A stretch of 64,000 nt of DNA, taken from the NCBI RefSeq assembly GCF_003865365.1, contig NZ_RQVR01000004.1, positions 152,008 to 216,007 of the forward strand, written 5' to 3'. How positions within the stretch are numbered: position 1 is the stretch's first letter; each line of letters begins with the position of its first letter. The position numbers and the translations under genes are program-made. This document shows positions 19,378 through 28,155 of the stretch, piece after piece. The stretch comes from Flavobacterium macacae. GTDB lineage: Bacteria > Bacteroidota > Bacteroidia > Flavobacteriales > Flavobacteriaceae. Below the pieces are notes generated by a model. That model did not search any database. It was not told the DNA's origin and was given only the letters and a program-made list of their open reading frames with translations.

Positions 19378-20862
19378 TTATTCCCAATCAGGCATAGTGC
19401 CGTTTGTAAATAATGTCACTCTGGAAGTTGTTGTTCCTACAACATATTTTTGAATGTTTCGCACACTCATAAAATCATTTGATGTATTGACAAATATAAG
19501 CTCGGCTTCACTTGGCGAATACCGTACATCTAAATCAACTGTTCCAGCTGGCTTTTCCGTATTGATTTGAGTGGTTATATTTGTAGAAAAATTATGCTCA
19601 AAAACTCGTGAATCAAGCTGTCTGTAATCTTGATTTTCAAAACCAGAAATATCTCTAGTGAAAATCAATTTAGTTCCGGTTACAGAAAAATTCAATCCAC
19701 CAATTGCTCCTGGTACACCTGAAATTACCTGATCCTGAATTACTCCGTTCATACCAATAACATAAATTTCAGCATTATATCCGTTGGCGCTATTTACTTT
19801 TAAAGCAATTTTTGAATTGTCATAACTCCAGTCGCATTCTGAAATAAATTTACCGTCAGGGGTTTGGAAAATTTGAACTAGTCCGCTTCCATTAGCATTT
19901 ATCTTGTATAATTTATCAAAATTGGCATATATGATTTCATTTCCCGAGTTATTCCAAGAAAAATTTAAATATTCTGAATTGAAACCTGCAATTGGCACTG
20001 AATTAGTCACCTTAAAAACTGCTGAACCATCTGGATTCATTGTATAAATATGATTTTGGGAACCATTTGATCTGATAAATGCAATTTTATTTGACTGCGT
20101 ATTTCTTCTTGGTCTCCAACTGTTTGCATCAGAAGCTGTTAATTGCACTTGATTTCCGGATGCGTCTCCTGCATAAATCACATTTTTTTCGCTTAATTTT
20201 TTTACAAAAAGAAATCTAGTTAACGGAAAGCTTGTTGTGGTAAAAGTGCGCACAGTGCTTAATACTGGTGGATTAATTCCGTCATTTGACGATACTTGCC
20301 AAAAATATTTTGTTCCAAAAGCTAAGCTGTTGAGCGTAAAAGTTTTTGTTTCGATATCTGAGTAAATTACTATATCATCATTGATATCATTTCTTAAAGT
20401 CACTTCATATGTTAACGAATCTAAGTCAATATCTTCTGCAGTCCATGTTAAAATCACCTGCATATTTTGATTAATTGCGTTATCGGCCGGCGAAACCAAA
20501 ACTGGTGTGTCTGGCGGTCTGTTATTTGAAGTAGAAAGTTTCATTTCAAAAACTACTTCGGTGTTGCTTCCTGAATTAACGACCACGGCTTCGAACTTGG
20601 TGATGTATCCATCTTTTTGCGACTGAAATGAATAATTTCCAGTGGCAACGCTTGGCATTGTAAATCTTCCATCATTATCGGTAAATACAGTGCTTGAATT
20701 TGGGTTTGAAAAAACTTTTGCGTTTGCTACTGGCTCAAAAGTATTTTCTCGAACCACTCGTCCTGTGACAGAACCAAAATCAACTCCATCTACTTTTTCT
20801 TCACTGCAGGAAAACAGAAAAATCAAAAATAGAAAACTAAATTTTATGTATATATTTTTCAT
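19378..20862 (-). CDS. Lipoprotein with carboxypeptidase-regulatory, Fn3-like and PD40 beta-propeller regions
   Basis: The 494 residues begin with a lipoprotein signal (Cys 19 in FLFSCSEEK). A carboxypeptidase-regulatory-like fold follows at about 30-110 (TGRVVRENTFEPVANAKVF, GNYSFQSQKDGY). A Fn3-like segment at about 115-210 has PDTPVLVSPADNAINQ and TKYFWQVSSNDG. The rest holds TolB/PD40-type repeats such as KIAFIRSNGSQNHIYTMNPDG and KIALKVNSANGYNAEIYVIG. It starts seven bases after csgG, so it belongs to the curli operon. A role in fibre assembly or anchoring is inferred from position only. Confidence 0.78.
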   Translation of the reverse strand: MKNIYIKFSFLFLIFLFSCSEEKVDGVDFGSVTGRVVRENTFEPVANAKVFSNPNSSTVFTDNDGRFTMPSVATGNYSFQSQKDGYITKFEAVVVNSGSNTEVVFEMKLSTSNNRPPDTPVLVSPADNAINQNMQVILTWTAEDIDLDSLTYEVTLRNDINDDIVIYSDIETKTFTLNSLAFGTKYFWQVSSNDGINPPVLSTVRTFTTTSFPLTRFLFVKKLSEKNVIYAGDASGNQVQLTASDANSWRPRRNTQSNKIAFIRSNGSQNHIYTMNPDGSAVFKVTNSVPIAGFNSEYLNFSWNNSGNEIIYANFDKLYKINANGSGLVQIFQTPDGKFISECDWSYDNSKIALKVNSANGYNAEIYVIGMNGVIQDQVISGVPGAIGGLNFSVTGTKLIFTRDISGFENQDYRQLDSRVFEHNFSTNITTQINTEKPAGTVDLDVRYSPSEAELIFVNTSNDFMSVRNIQKYVVGTTTSRVTLFTNGTMPDWE

Positions 20863-20869
20863 AATTGCA

Positions 20870-22306
20870 TTATTTTTTTGGGGCTACCTCTTGTTTTGGT
20901 GCTTGATTTAACGGATTTTCTTCGATAATAAATTTCTCGTAAATCTTTTCTTTTTTCTTTGAAAAATAATAGGTTAATCCAAATCCAAATTTGAAATAAA
21001 AGTCATCTCTAACACCACTTTTTAAATAATCTATGTTATCGCTAAAGTTCAAGTTGTGCTCTGCGTAAGCTTTTATACCGATATTGCTTGTTGCCAAGTA
21101 CTCAAGTCCGGCGCCATACTGAAATTTTAAATGTTCATTTTCAAAAAGCCTGTTTGCTCCAAAACCCAAACCGCCGAAAACATAAGGACTCAGTCGATCT
21201 TTCGGCAGAATTATGGCTTCGGCATTTAAATCAAAAGTTACATATCCAACATCTAATTTTTGTTTATTCGCCAGGTTTATCACATTTGTGGAAGCACTCA
21301 AAAACAGGCTTGGTGACATTCTGAATTTTAGTGCGCCTCTGCCAAATGGTCTAAATAACGCTTCGCCATAGTCGCCGTCAATGAGGGTGGCTCCTCCAGA
21401 AACTTCCATTGAAAATTTAGATCTTCTTTCTTTTTGTTCTCTATTATATAAAACTCTGGCTTCGGCAGTTTCTTTTTCATGATCGTATTTTGCCATAATA
21501 GAATCTACTTCTTCTTTTGGAGCATCGGCTTTCCAGATATTATCTTTAATTCCTTCCATCACTAGTGATTCTACTGCTTTTTCTATGGCCTCAGTAACAG
21601 CCAAGTGAACAGGTTCATTGGTTGTATAACCTGTCTCAACTTCTAGTAGTCTTTTAAATTTTACATATCTAAAAAAGCTCTGATCGATGGCTTGAGAAAA
21701 GATAGTTTTTGAGACATAAACTGATTTTAAGATTTTTCCATTTGAAGTAGAAATCATTCTTAAATAGATGGTTACTCTATCTTGTCTGTATTTTGTTGAG
21801 CCACCTGCAGCAAAATATCTGGCTCCAAAACCGCCTGTTATAATATTAGAATCATAAGAAATGATTCCTCCTTCTAATAAAACTCCGGCGTATAAAAGAG
21901 GCGTTAGTTGCGGATCATTTGGGTTTTGACTTTTTGAGTATTCTTGCCTTGTTGACCTTATGAGGTTTCTTTCTTGTAAAAGATTTCCAATGTTTTCACG
22001 TTCGATTGGCACAAACCATTTTGAGTCTTCTAATGCTTTAATTAATATTGATGTGGCTCCTTGTGTTACTGCTGTACTGAATGTACTTCCAACTTCTGAA
22101 GCTTTGTATTGTCCTGTTTGATCCCTAAATTTATAAATTCCAACAACCACTGGTTCTTTTGGTTTTGGCAATTGTTTTAAAAGTGGGGTTGCTTGTGTAT
22201 TCTCGCCAAGTATTGCTTTTTCTACACCTGTTGGCTGATTGTAATAAGCGCCACAGCTTGATAAAAGTAATACCAATACTACAATTGAGTAATGATAAAT
22301 TCGCAT
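20870..22306 (-). CDS. csgG: Curli secretion channel CsgG with C-terminal barrel extension
   Basis: CsgG forms the outer-membrane pore that exports curli subunits. The 478 residues start with a lipoprotein signal (Cys 18, LVLLLSSCGAYY). The CsgG domain is at about 30-265, with VVVGIYKFRDQTGQYK, KWFVPIERENIGNLLQERNLI and TRYRQDRVTIYLRMI-like strands. E. coli CsgG is near 277 residues. Here another 200 or so follow, including a charged linker and an OmpA/OprF-like barrel (FSMEVSGGATLIDGDYGEALF, AYAEHNLNFSDNIDYLKSGV). It overlaps neither neighbour; csgF ends one base upstream. Confidence 0.9.
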   Translation of the reverse strand: MRIYHYSIVVLVLLLSSCGAYYNQPTGVEKAILGENTQATPLLKQLPKPKEPVVVGIYKFRDQTGQYKASEVGSTFSTAVTQGATSILIKALEDSKWFVPIERENIGNLLQERNLIRSTRQEYSKSQNPNDPQLTPLLYAGVLLEGGIISYDSNIITGGFGARYFAAGGSTKYRQDRVTIYLRMISTSNGKILKSVYVSKTIFSQAIDQSFFRYVKFKRLLEVETGYTTNEPVHLAVTEAIEKAVESLVMEGIKDNIWKADAPKEEVDSIMAKYDHEKETAEARVLYNREQKERRSKFSMEVSGGATLIDGDYGEALFRPFGRGALKFRMSPSLFLSASTNVINLANKQKLDVGYVTFDLNAEAIILPKDRLSPYVFGGLGFGANRLFENEHLKFQYGAGLEYLATSNIGIKAYAEHNLNFSDNIDYLKSGVRDDFYFKFGFGLTYYFSKKKEKIYEKFIIEENPLNQAPKQEVAPKK

Positions 22307-22307
22307 G

Positions 22308-22709
22308 TTATTGATTTGGGATTATGACTTGTGTTTGTTCTCCAGTATTTGTATCTAATATACTTACAACTAATCCTGCATTTGAAGGATATACTTCTAC
22401 GTTTAAGCTACCAAAGGTGTAGCTTCCTTCAGAAATTCCGTTTGAACCAAATTGTTGTGTAAATAAAGATCTTGATACTTGCGTGAGCAATTGCGAATTT
22501 AAATTTTGAGTAAATCTTTCAAGTTCTGAAAGTTCAGTTTTTGCAGGAGCATCTTCTTTTATTGTATTTTGAGATTCGGCTGAGCTTAATAGCCAAGCAT
22601 AATTAAAAGTGTCTCCGCCAAAGTTTGGGTTTCTCGGCTTGTACACTAAATCTTGTGCATTTGCTGTCATTGCGAGCAAAGTCACTACTGATGTTAGTAA
22701 AAGTTTCAT
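22308..22709 (-). CDS. csgF: Curli assembly protein CsgF
   Basis: CsgF caps the CsgG pore outside the cell and helps nucleation on the surface. The 133 residues begin with a signal peptide (MKLLLTSVVTLLAMTANAQ) and then the family signature: DLVYKPRNPNFGGDTFNYAWLL and SAESQN. The C-terminus has the usual GSYTFGSLNVEV and TQVIIPN. The ATG at 22709 was chosen over one at 22760 because it directly precedes the signal peptide. It lies in the operon between the CsgE part and csgG. Confidence 0.92.
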   Translation of the reverse strand: MKLLLTSVVTLLAMTANAQDLVYKPRNPNFGGDTFNYAWLLSSAESQNTIKEDAPAKTELSELERFTQNLNSQLLTQVSRSLFTQQFGSNGISEGSYTFGSLNVEVYPSNAGLVVSILDTNTGEQTQVIIPNQ

Positions 22710-22725
22710 GATGATTATTTGTTGA

Positions 22726-23025
22726 TTAGTACTGCGTGATATATTTGCTTTGTTTTTCAAGATTTTTTAAATATAAGAATGTAGCATTTACTGCATCTTT
22801 TGCCACGAGTGTCAGATATTCTTCATCTGGCTTGGCTAAAAATTCATAAATTGTGACATTATCTATTGTTATTATTATCTTGGTGTTTCTTGCAAAACTT
22901 AATTCTTCACTTACAGTAACAATCTTATTGGCATTTATATCCTTTTCACGATATTCATAATAATATAAATCGTAAAAATCTTTGCCTGCTTTGGTCTTAG
23001 TATCGTTTGATACGACACCCGCCAT
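22726..23025 (-). CDS. csgE: Curli assembly factor CsgE (frame continues upstream, no start of its own)
   Basis: CsgE is a periplasmic adaptor that plugs CsgG and guides CsgA. The visible 99 residues align well in pattern with E. coli CsgE: GVVSNDTKTKAGKDFYDLYYYEY, then IIITIDNVTIYEFLAKP, then the helix NATFLYLKNLEKQ. There is no signal peptide. The frame is open upstream only to 23091 and has no start codon there. It reads in register with the preceding CsgH-like gene after a one-base change at an A10 run (23062-23071). It is likely one two-domain secreted protein, made by slippage or broken by an indel. Confidence 0.8.
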   Translation of the reverse strand: MAGVVSNDTKTKAGKDFYDLYYYEYREKDINANKIVTVSEELSFARNTKIIITIDNVTIYEFLAKPDEEYLTLVAKDAVNATFLYLKNLEKQSKYITQY

Positions 23026-23057
23026 TTCAATGCCGTCAATGGGAATGACTATTGTTT

Positions 23058-23462
23058 CTACTTTTTTTTTTCGTCTTCGCCAATAACTATTCTATCTTTT
23101 CCAACGAGTTCCTTTGCTTCATTATAAAATAAAAGCAAGATAATTACTTCGTCTTCTTTACCCAGATTTACTTGGGTTGTAGATAATTTTTTAGTTTCAC
23201 TTGGCTCAAGGGTAAACAGTCCTTCTTGGGCATTATTAGATTGGTTATTGCTTTTTTTATTCTTTTTTATAACTGACAATTTATAAGTCATGCTTTGAAT
23301 TATATCAGTTAAATTTTCGGCAGTGCCTGTAATTTTAATATTTCCTTCAATTTCTTCAATTTCAATTTTTGCCTTCACCTCTTTATTAGACAATTGTCCA
23401 TATCCAGAAAAGCTTATGATTGAAAGAAAAAGCATAGTGATATGTTTGAAAGAAATATTCAT
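23058..23462 (-). CDS. CsgH-like curli chaperone domain, signal-peptide bearing
   Basis: The 134 residues start with a signal peptide (MNISFKHITMLFLSIISFSGYGQ). A compact beta-rich domain follows: KAKIEIEEIEGNIKITGTAENLTD, then FTLEPSETKKLSTTQVNL. The pattern of a Q/G-rich turn before FTLEP and a late VGKDRIVI strand resembles CsgH, an amyloid-inhibiting chaperone described for alphaproteobacterial curli. The ORF ends in KKK-stop on an A10 run. One extra A fuses it to CsgE. It lies four bases downstream of the csgB-like gene. Confidence 0.7.
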   Translation of the reverse strand: MNISFKHITMLFLSIISFSGYGQLSNKEVKAKIEIEEIEGNIKITGTAENLTDIIQSMTYKLSVIKKNKKSNNQSNNAQEGLFTLEPSETKKLSTTQVNLGKEDEVIILLLFYNEAKELVGKDRIVIGEDEKKK

Positions 23463-23466
23463 TTTA

Positions 23467-23988
23467 TTATTGATTGATTATAATTACTCCGGTTCCATTT
23501 CCTGATTGACTAATTTTCATGTCTTTCGAAAGCGAATTTGTACCGTAATTTTGAATGTTTTGGTTATCACCTTGTTGAATCATCTGCATATTTACATCAT
23601 AATTTGTGTAATATGTAAAATCTGAAACTGTGTTATTTGATCCGTTTTGTATGATAGCTTGATTGATTGAATTTGCTTCTTTTGAAACTTCAATCAAGTT
23701 ATTATTTCCATTTTGTGCAACAGAAAAATTTACATTCGATGATTTAAAACTTGCATTAACCGTATTAAAATCACCAATTTGCTGGATCATAATTCCTGAA
23801 GGATTATTTGAAAGTGTATTTAATGACTGGTTAACATTCATTTTTGAAACTAAATTCAAAGCATTTTCTTTTGAATCAAAAACAGATGAACTGTATTGAT
23901 CAAAACCAGGATTTTCACCTTCTTCCTGAGCAAAAATTGCTTGAGAAAAAAGTGTTATGAAAACTAATTTTATAAATAGTGATTTCAT
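23467..23988 (-). CDS. CsgB-like minor curlin subunit
   Basis: The 173 residues begin with a signal peptide ending near AIFAQ, then an acidic segment. Five or so curlin-type units follow, with alternating polar residues: GIMIQQIGDFNTVNASF, FSVAQNGNNNLIEVS, AIIQNGSNNTVSDF, MQMIQQGDNQNIQNY, and MKISQSGNGTGVIIINQ. The Q-x-G-x-x-N spacing is that of curli subunits. It may nucleate the longer curlin upstream. The CsgB assignment rests on size and position; it could equally be a second CsgA. Confidence 0.8.
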   Translation of the reverse strand: MKSLFIKLVFITLFSQAIFAQEEGENPGFDQYSSSVFDSKENALNLVSKMNVNQSLNTLSNNPSGIMIQQIGDFNTVNASFKSSNVNFSVAQNGNNNLIEVSKEANSINQAIIQNGSNNTVSDFTYYTNYDVNMQMIQQGDNQNIQNYGTNSLSKDMKISQSGNGTGVIIINQ

Positions 23989-24008
23989 GATTTTTAATTT
24001 TAAAATAT

Positions 24009-24040
24009 AAAAGATGAGGCGAATAATCGCCCCATCTTTT
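24009..24040 (-). terminator. Hairpin between the two curlin genes
   Basis: AAAAGATGAGGCGA (24009-24022) pairs with TCGCCCCATCTTTT (24027-24040), with one mismatch. It may act as a partial terminator, letting the long curlin be made in excess of the downstream genes. Confidence 0.7.
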
Positions 24041-24052
24041 TATAAAATAATC

Positions 24053-25201
24053 TTAGTTAGATTGAGATACAAATGATACGTTTGTATTACCAACTTGAGT
24101 AACTGTACTCATGTGACCGTCTCCCATTTGGATAGTCAAAGCACCATTTCCTAATCCTAATTGGTCAATAGAAGATGTATTATCTTCACCATTTTGGTAA
24201 GTTGCAGCTACGTTGCTGTTACCAACTTGAACGTGGTTAGCATTGTTACCTTCACCCATTTGCAATTGACCAGAGATATTTGAAGTTCCTGATTGTTTTG
24301 AGTAAGCGATGTTATCATCACCTAATTGAACTTGGTAAGATTCGTTATCTCCATGAGGGTAAGCATTGTAAGGAGCTCCTAAATAGTTTTCACCTTGGTC
24401 GATAGTAGCTGCGTTACTGTCACCTTCTTGGTATTGTACTGCTAAGTCACCACCGTTGATGGTTGGTTGAACCTCATCTTGCCAAACTGTAGCGCTGTTG
24501 CTATCCCCAATTTGATATTGGTAAGCCTCATTGTCTTGGTTACTTTGAGAAATCATTGCATTATTAGAATCTCCATCTTGATCTTGCAAAGCATAGTTGT
24601 TTAACGCTTGGAAAGAAGAAGGGTTAATTCCTTGAGTTGCTAAAGCAGTGTTTGAGTGACCTTCTTGTCTTTGGTCAACTTCGTTACCATCACCGTGTTG
24701 AGTTGCTGTTGCAGTATTTCCAGCTGATCCATCAGGTCCAGAAGTTTGAAATTGAGTAGCAACGTTATCATCTCCTGTTTGAGTCACAGTACCTGTATTG
24801 TTGTCAAAACGTTGAGTTTGAGTTGATTTGTTACCATCACCCAATTGTGTAGCATAAGCTTTGTTATTTTCAGCTTGACCACCGCCATTTCCTTGACTTA
24901 CAGTTGCTTCGTTATTATCACCATCTTGATTTACATCAGAAATGTTGAAATCACCTCTTTGGTCAACATCTGCCATGTTCTCGTCACCTAATTGGTCAAC
25001 GATTGAGCTGTTTTCTAAACCACTTGCAACACCTGGAGCAACGTTTCCTTGTTGGTTAACTGTAGCTGTGTTTTCTCTACCTACTTGTACTACAGAAGAT
25101 CCGTTAGAAGTTCCTTCTTGCGAAACTGTAGCTGAATTCTCTTGAGCGAATGCTACTCCCGTAGCTAGCATAAAAGCTACGCTTAAAATCACTTTTTTCA
25201 T
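24053..25201 (-). CDS. Long CsgA-like curlin (major amyloid subunit)
   Basis: The 382 residues start with a signal peptide (MKKVILSVAFMLATGVAFAQ). More than 20 curlin half-units of Q-x-G-x-x-N form follow, such as QVGRENTATVNQQGN, QLGDENMADVDQRGD, QMGEGNNANHVQVGN and QVGNTNVSFVSQSN. E. coli CsgA has five repeats in 151 residues, so this chain is far longer. Asp and Glu occur in many turns and Lys/Arg are rare, giving a strongly acidic protein. It is first in the operon, upstream of the csgB-like gene. It is likely the surface amyloid itself. Confidence 0.88.
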   Translation of the reverse strand: MKKVILSVAFMLATGVAFAQENSATVSQEGTSNGSSVVQVGRENTATVNQQGNVAPGVASGLENSSIVDQLGDENMADVDQRGDFNISDVNQDGDNNEATVSQGNGGGQAENNKAYATQLGDGNKSTQTQRFDNNTGTVTQTGDDNVATQFQTSGPDGSAGNTATATQHGDGNEVDQRQEGHSNTALATQGINPSSFQALNNYALQDQDGDSNNAMISQSNQDNEAYQYQIGDSNSATVWQDEVQPTINGGDLAVQYQEGDSNAATIDQGENYLGAPYNAYPHGDNESYQVQLGDDNIAYSKQSGTSNISGQLQMGEGNNANHVQVGNSNVAATYQNGEDNTSSIDQLGLGNGALTIQMGDGHMSTVTQVGNTNVSFVSQSN

Positions 25202-25294
25202 AATAAAAATATTTAATTGGTTATAATTACAATTTAATACTTGGGGCGAAAAAAGTCTTAAGAGGAAAATTACTATAAATCAATATAGACAAAA

Positions 25295-25309
25295 CTACAT
25301 TTAATGTAG
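25295..25309. promoter_or_regulatory. Perfect palindrome upstream of the curli operon
   Basis: CTACATTTAATGTAG has seven-base arms around a central T, 94 bases upstream of the curlin ATG. On the minus strand it runs into TAGTTTTG, a TAnnTTTG-like -7 box. It could be an operator, or a hairpin followed by T's acting in the leader. Confidence 0.35.
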
Positions 25310-25600
25310 CTTTTTGTGTTTTTGGAGGTAGCAAGAGTGGTATTTTGCTTTTTCAAAGGTATTTCTTTTTTTCAATAAAAAAAGTCGAGAACAAAGAAAA
25401 ATGTTGATTTTATCTAACTTTTCTACGAATTGCACAAAAAATCGGATGAAATGCACAAAACTTAAACTTTTAAACTATTACGTTTTCGGGAGTTAACTAT
25501 AATCTTACATCTTCTTAATATACATAATGTGTTCAGATTTATGCTAATAGGAAAATAACTACTAAAACATAAGAGATTTTTATCAATTCTGACCAAAATC
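25310..25600. other. Intergenic stretch upstream of the curli operon
   Basis: The region is AT-rich and holds no credible coding frame. It probably carries curli promoter and regulator sites, but none other than the palindrome can be pointed to. Confidence 0.4.
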
Positions 25601-25630
25601 AAAAAAGCCCGCTAAATCAGCAGGCTTTTT
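25601..25630 (-). terminator. Terminator after glnN
   Basis: AAAAAAGCC (from 25601) pairs with GGCTTTTT (to 25630), and the stem continues inward past one mismatch with GC/GC. It lies 28 bases past the glutamine synthetase stop. Confidence 0.8.
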
Positions 25631-25657
25631 CTTTGTTGTGGTAGTTTAGTAGATCTA

Positions 25658-27847
25658 TTATTTAGTAAACAATAATTCTCGATATTTAGTTAGTGTCCAG
25701 ATTTCATCGTCAACCAAAAGCTCTAGCTTATCACAGTGCGCTCTGATTATTTCAAAATAAGGTTTCACAATATCGCAGTAAGCCGCAGCCATTTCTTCTG
25801 AATTAGAAAGGTTGTTCGCTTTTTTGCGTTCTTCAGTCATTTCTTCCACTTTCGCGCTGATGCCTTCAATGTGTCCTGAAATTTCTCTGATTAATGAAAT
25901 TTGCTCTTTAGCAATTGTTTCATATTCACTTCCAAAGATGTCTTTTAATCCTTTTACATTCTCAATCAAAAGATTTTGGTAACGAATTGCCGTGGGAACA
26001 ACGTGGTTTCTCGCGATGTCGCCTAAAACCCTTCCTTCAATTTGGATTTTCTTAGTGTATTCTTCCAATTCGATTTCATAACGAGCTTCCACCTCAACGT
26101 GGTTCATTACTTTCAATTCAGAAAATAAATCCAATGCTTTTTTAGAGATTTTTGCTTTCAAGGCTTTTGGAGTCGTCTTGTGGTTACTCAAACCTCTTTT
26201 TCCTGCTTCAATTTCCCAAGCTTCGCTATATCCATCTCCTTCAAAAAGGATATTTTTTGTTTCCTTAATATATTCTCTCAAAACATTGAAGATCGCATCG
26301 TCTTTCTTCATGTCTTTTTCATCGATCAAAGTATCAACCTCTTTTTTGAAATCAATCAATTGTTTTGCAACAATTGAATTCAACGTTGTCATTGAATTTG
26401 CGCAGTTTGCAGTTGAACCAACAGCTCTAAATTCAAATTTATTTCCGGTGAAAGCAAAGGGTGAAGTTCTGTTTCTGTCAGTATTGTCTAATAAAACGTC
26501 TGGAATTTTTCCAACTACGTTCAATTTAAGGTCTGTTTTTTCTTCTGGAGATAATTTTCCTGTAGAAACTCCTTCTAATTCTTCCAATACTTTAGTCAAT
26601 TGCTGACCAATAAATACTGAAATAATTGCCGGTGGCGCTTCATTTGCTCCCAAACGGTGGTCATTACTTGCTGTTGCAATAGCCGCTCTCATCAATTCTT
26701 CATACGTATTAACCGCTTTGATTGTGTTAATGAAGAAAGTCAAGAATTGCAGGTTGCTCATTGGCGTTTTACCTGGCCCAAGTAAGTTTACTCCTGTATC
26801 TGTAGCTAATGACCAGTTGTTATGCTTACCAGAACCGTTAACTCCCTTGAATGGTTTCTCATGGAATAATACTTTAAAATCATGACGTTCTGCCACTTTT
26901 TGCATTACATCCATCAACAAAGAGTTGTGGTCAACCGCCAAGTTTGTCTCTTCAAAGATCGGAGCCAACTCAAATTGGTTTGGAGCCACTTCGTTATGAC
27001 GTGTTTTAACCGGAATTCCTAAAAGCATACACTCATATTCCAATTCTCTCATATAAGTAAGAACTCTTGTTGGAATTGAACCAAAATAATGGTCATCCAA
27101 TTGCTGTCCTTTTGCAGAAGTGTGTCCTAATAATGTTCTTCCTGTCATCAAAATGTCAGGTCTTGAATTCGCTAAAGCTGAATCAATCAAGAAATATTCT
27201 TGTTCCCAACCTAAAGTTGCAGTTACCTTTTTTACATTTTTATCAAAATAACGGCAAACATCTACTGCCGCATCGTCGATTGCAGAAAGCGCTCTCAACA
27301 ATGGTGTTTTATAGTCTAAAGCTTCTCCTGTATAAGAGATGAAAACCGTTGGAATACACAAAGTTGTTCCAAAGATAAACGCTGGAGATGTTGGATCCCA
27401 AGCCGTATAACCTCTTGCTTCAAAAGTATTTCTAATTCCTCCATTTGGAAAAGAAGAAGCATCTGGCTCTTGCTGCACCAACTGGCCTCCGCCAAATTTC
27501 TCTACTGGATCACTTCCATCATAAGATGTTTCAAAAAACGCATCGTGTTTTTCAGCAGTAGTTCCTGTTAAAGGTTGAAACCAGTGTGTATAATGTGTTA
27601 CTCCTTTTGACAATGCCCACTCTTTCATTCCCAGGGCAATATAATCAGCAAGCCTTCTATCAATCTTTTTTCCATGCTGCACGGCATCTTTAACCCCTTG
27701 ATAAGCATCTTCAGTCAGAAACTGACGCATGGTTTTATCATTAAATACATTACTGCCGAAAATTGCAGATTTTCTCTCCAATTCTTCAAATTTTACAGGT
27801 TTTCTACCTGCGATTTGTGCCAAAGCCTGAAAACGAAATGTTGCCAT
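25658..27847 (-). CDS. glnN: Glutamine synthetase type III
   Basis: It makes glutamine from glutamate, ammonia and ATP. GSIII is the long dodecameric class common in Bacteroidota. From the ATG at 27847 the protein has 729 residues, starting MATFRFQALAQIAGR, the usual size of the class. Motifs include GWEQEYFLID, RHNEVAPNQFELAP, GVNGSGKHNNWSL and RTSPFAFTGNKFEFRAVGS. An upstream ATG at 27874 would add nine residues and is less likely. It is monocistronic, with a good promoter and a terminator. Confidence 0.96.
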   Translation of the reverse strand: MATFRFQALAQIAGRKPVKFEELERKSAIFGSNVFNDKTMRQFLTEDAYQGVKDAVQHGKKIDRRLADYIALGMKEWALSKGVTHYTHWFQPLTGTTAEKHDAFFETSYDGSDPVEKFGGGQLVQQEPDASSFPNGGIRNTFEARGYTAWDPTSPAFIFGTTLCIPTVFISYTGEALDYKTPLLRALSAIDDAAVDVCRYFDKNVKKVTATLGWEQEYFLIDSALANSRPDILMTGRTLLGHTSAKGQQLDDHYFGSIPTRVLTYMRELEYECMLLGIPVKTRHNEVAPNQFELAPIFEETNLAVDHNSLLMDVMQKVAERHDFKVLFHEKPFKGVNGSGKHNNWSLATDTGVNLLGPGKTPMSNLQFLTFFINTIKAVNTYEELMRAAIATASNDHRLGANEAPPAIISVFIGQQLTKVLEELEGVSTGKLSPEEKTDLKLNVVGKIPDVLLDNTDRNRTSPFAFTGNKFEFRAVGSTANCANSMTTLNSIVAKQLIDFKKEVDTLIDEKDMKKDDAIFNVLREYIKETKNILFEGDGYSEAWEIEAGKRGLSNHKTTPKALKAKISKKALDLFSELKVMNHVEVEARYEIELEEYTKKIQIEGRVLGDIARNHVVPTAIRYQNLLIENVKGLKDIFGSEYETIAKEQISLIREISGHIEGISAKVEEMTEERKKANNLSNSEEMAAAYCDIVKPYFEIIRAHCDKLELLVDDEIWTLTKYRELLFTK

Positions 27848-27886
27848 ATGAAAGATTTTAAAATAAGAATTCATTCTAATTCGTTA

Positions 27887-27918
27887 CAAAGATATATTTT
27901 ATTTTTTTTTAAAATCAA
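27887..27918 (-). promoter_or_regulatory. Bacteroidota-type promoter of glnN
   Basis: The minus strand reads TATCTTTG at 27894-27887, preceded by a TTG at 27918-27916 with a 21-base spacer. Both elements fit the TTG-N19-23-TAnnTTTG pattern. The predicted leader is about 35 bases. Confidence 0.5.
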
Positions 27919-28155
27919 TCTGCCCTATTTTTTTTAGGGGTAAATTTAAATAATATCTCTTTTTATATCAATACACCCTGTTTATTAAGGTAAAATTCAC
28001 GGTTTCACACATATTCCAAGAACACTAATAACATTGGTAACAATTTCAAATTAATCCTATAACTAATTATTCAAATTCTATAATACAAATCATTGAAGGG
28101 ATAAGTACTTTTAATTTTTGACAAATAATAAATAACCATATAATAAATACACAGT

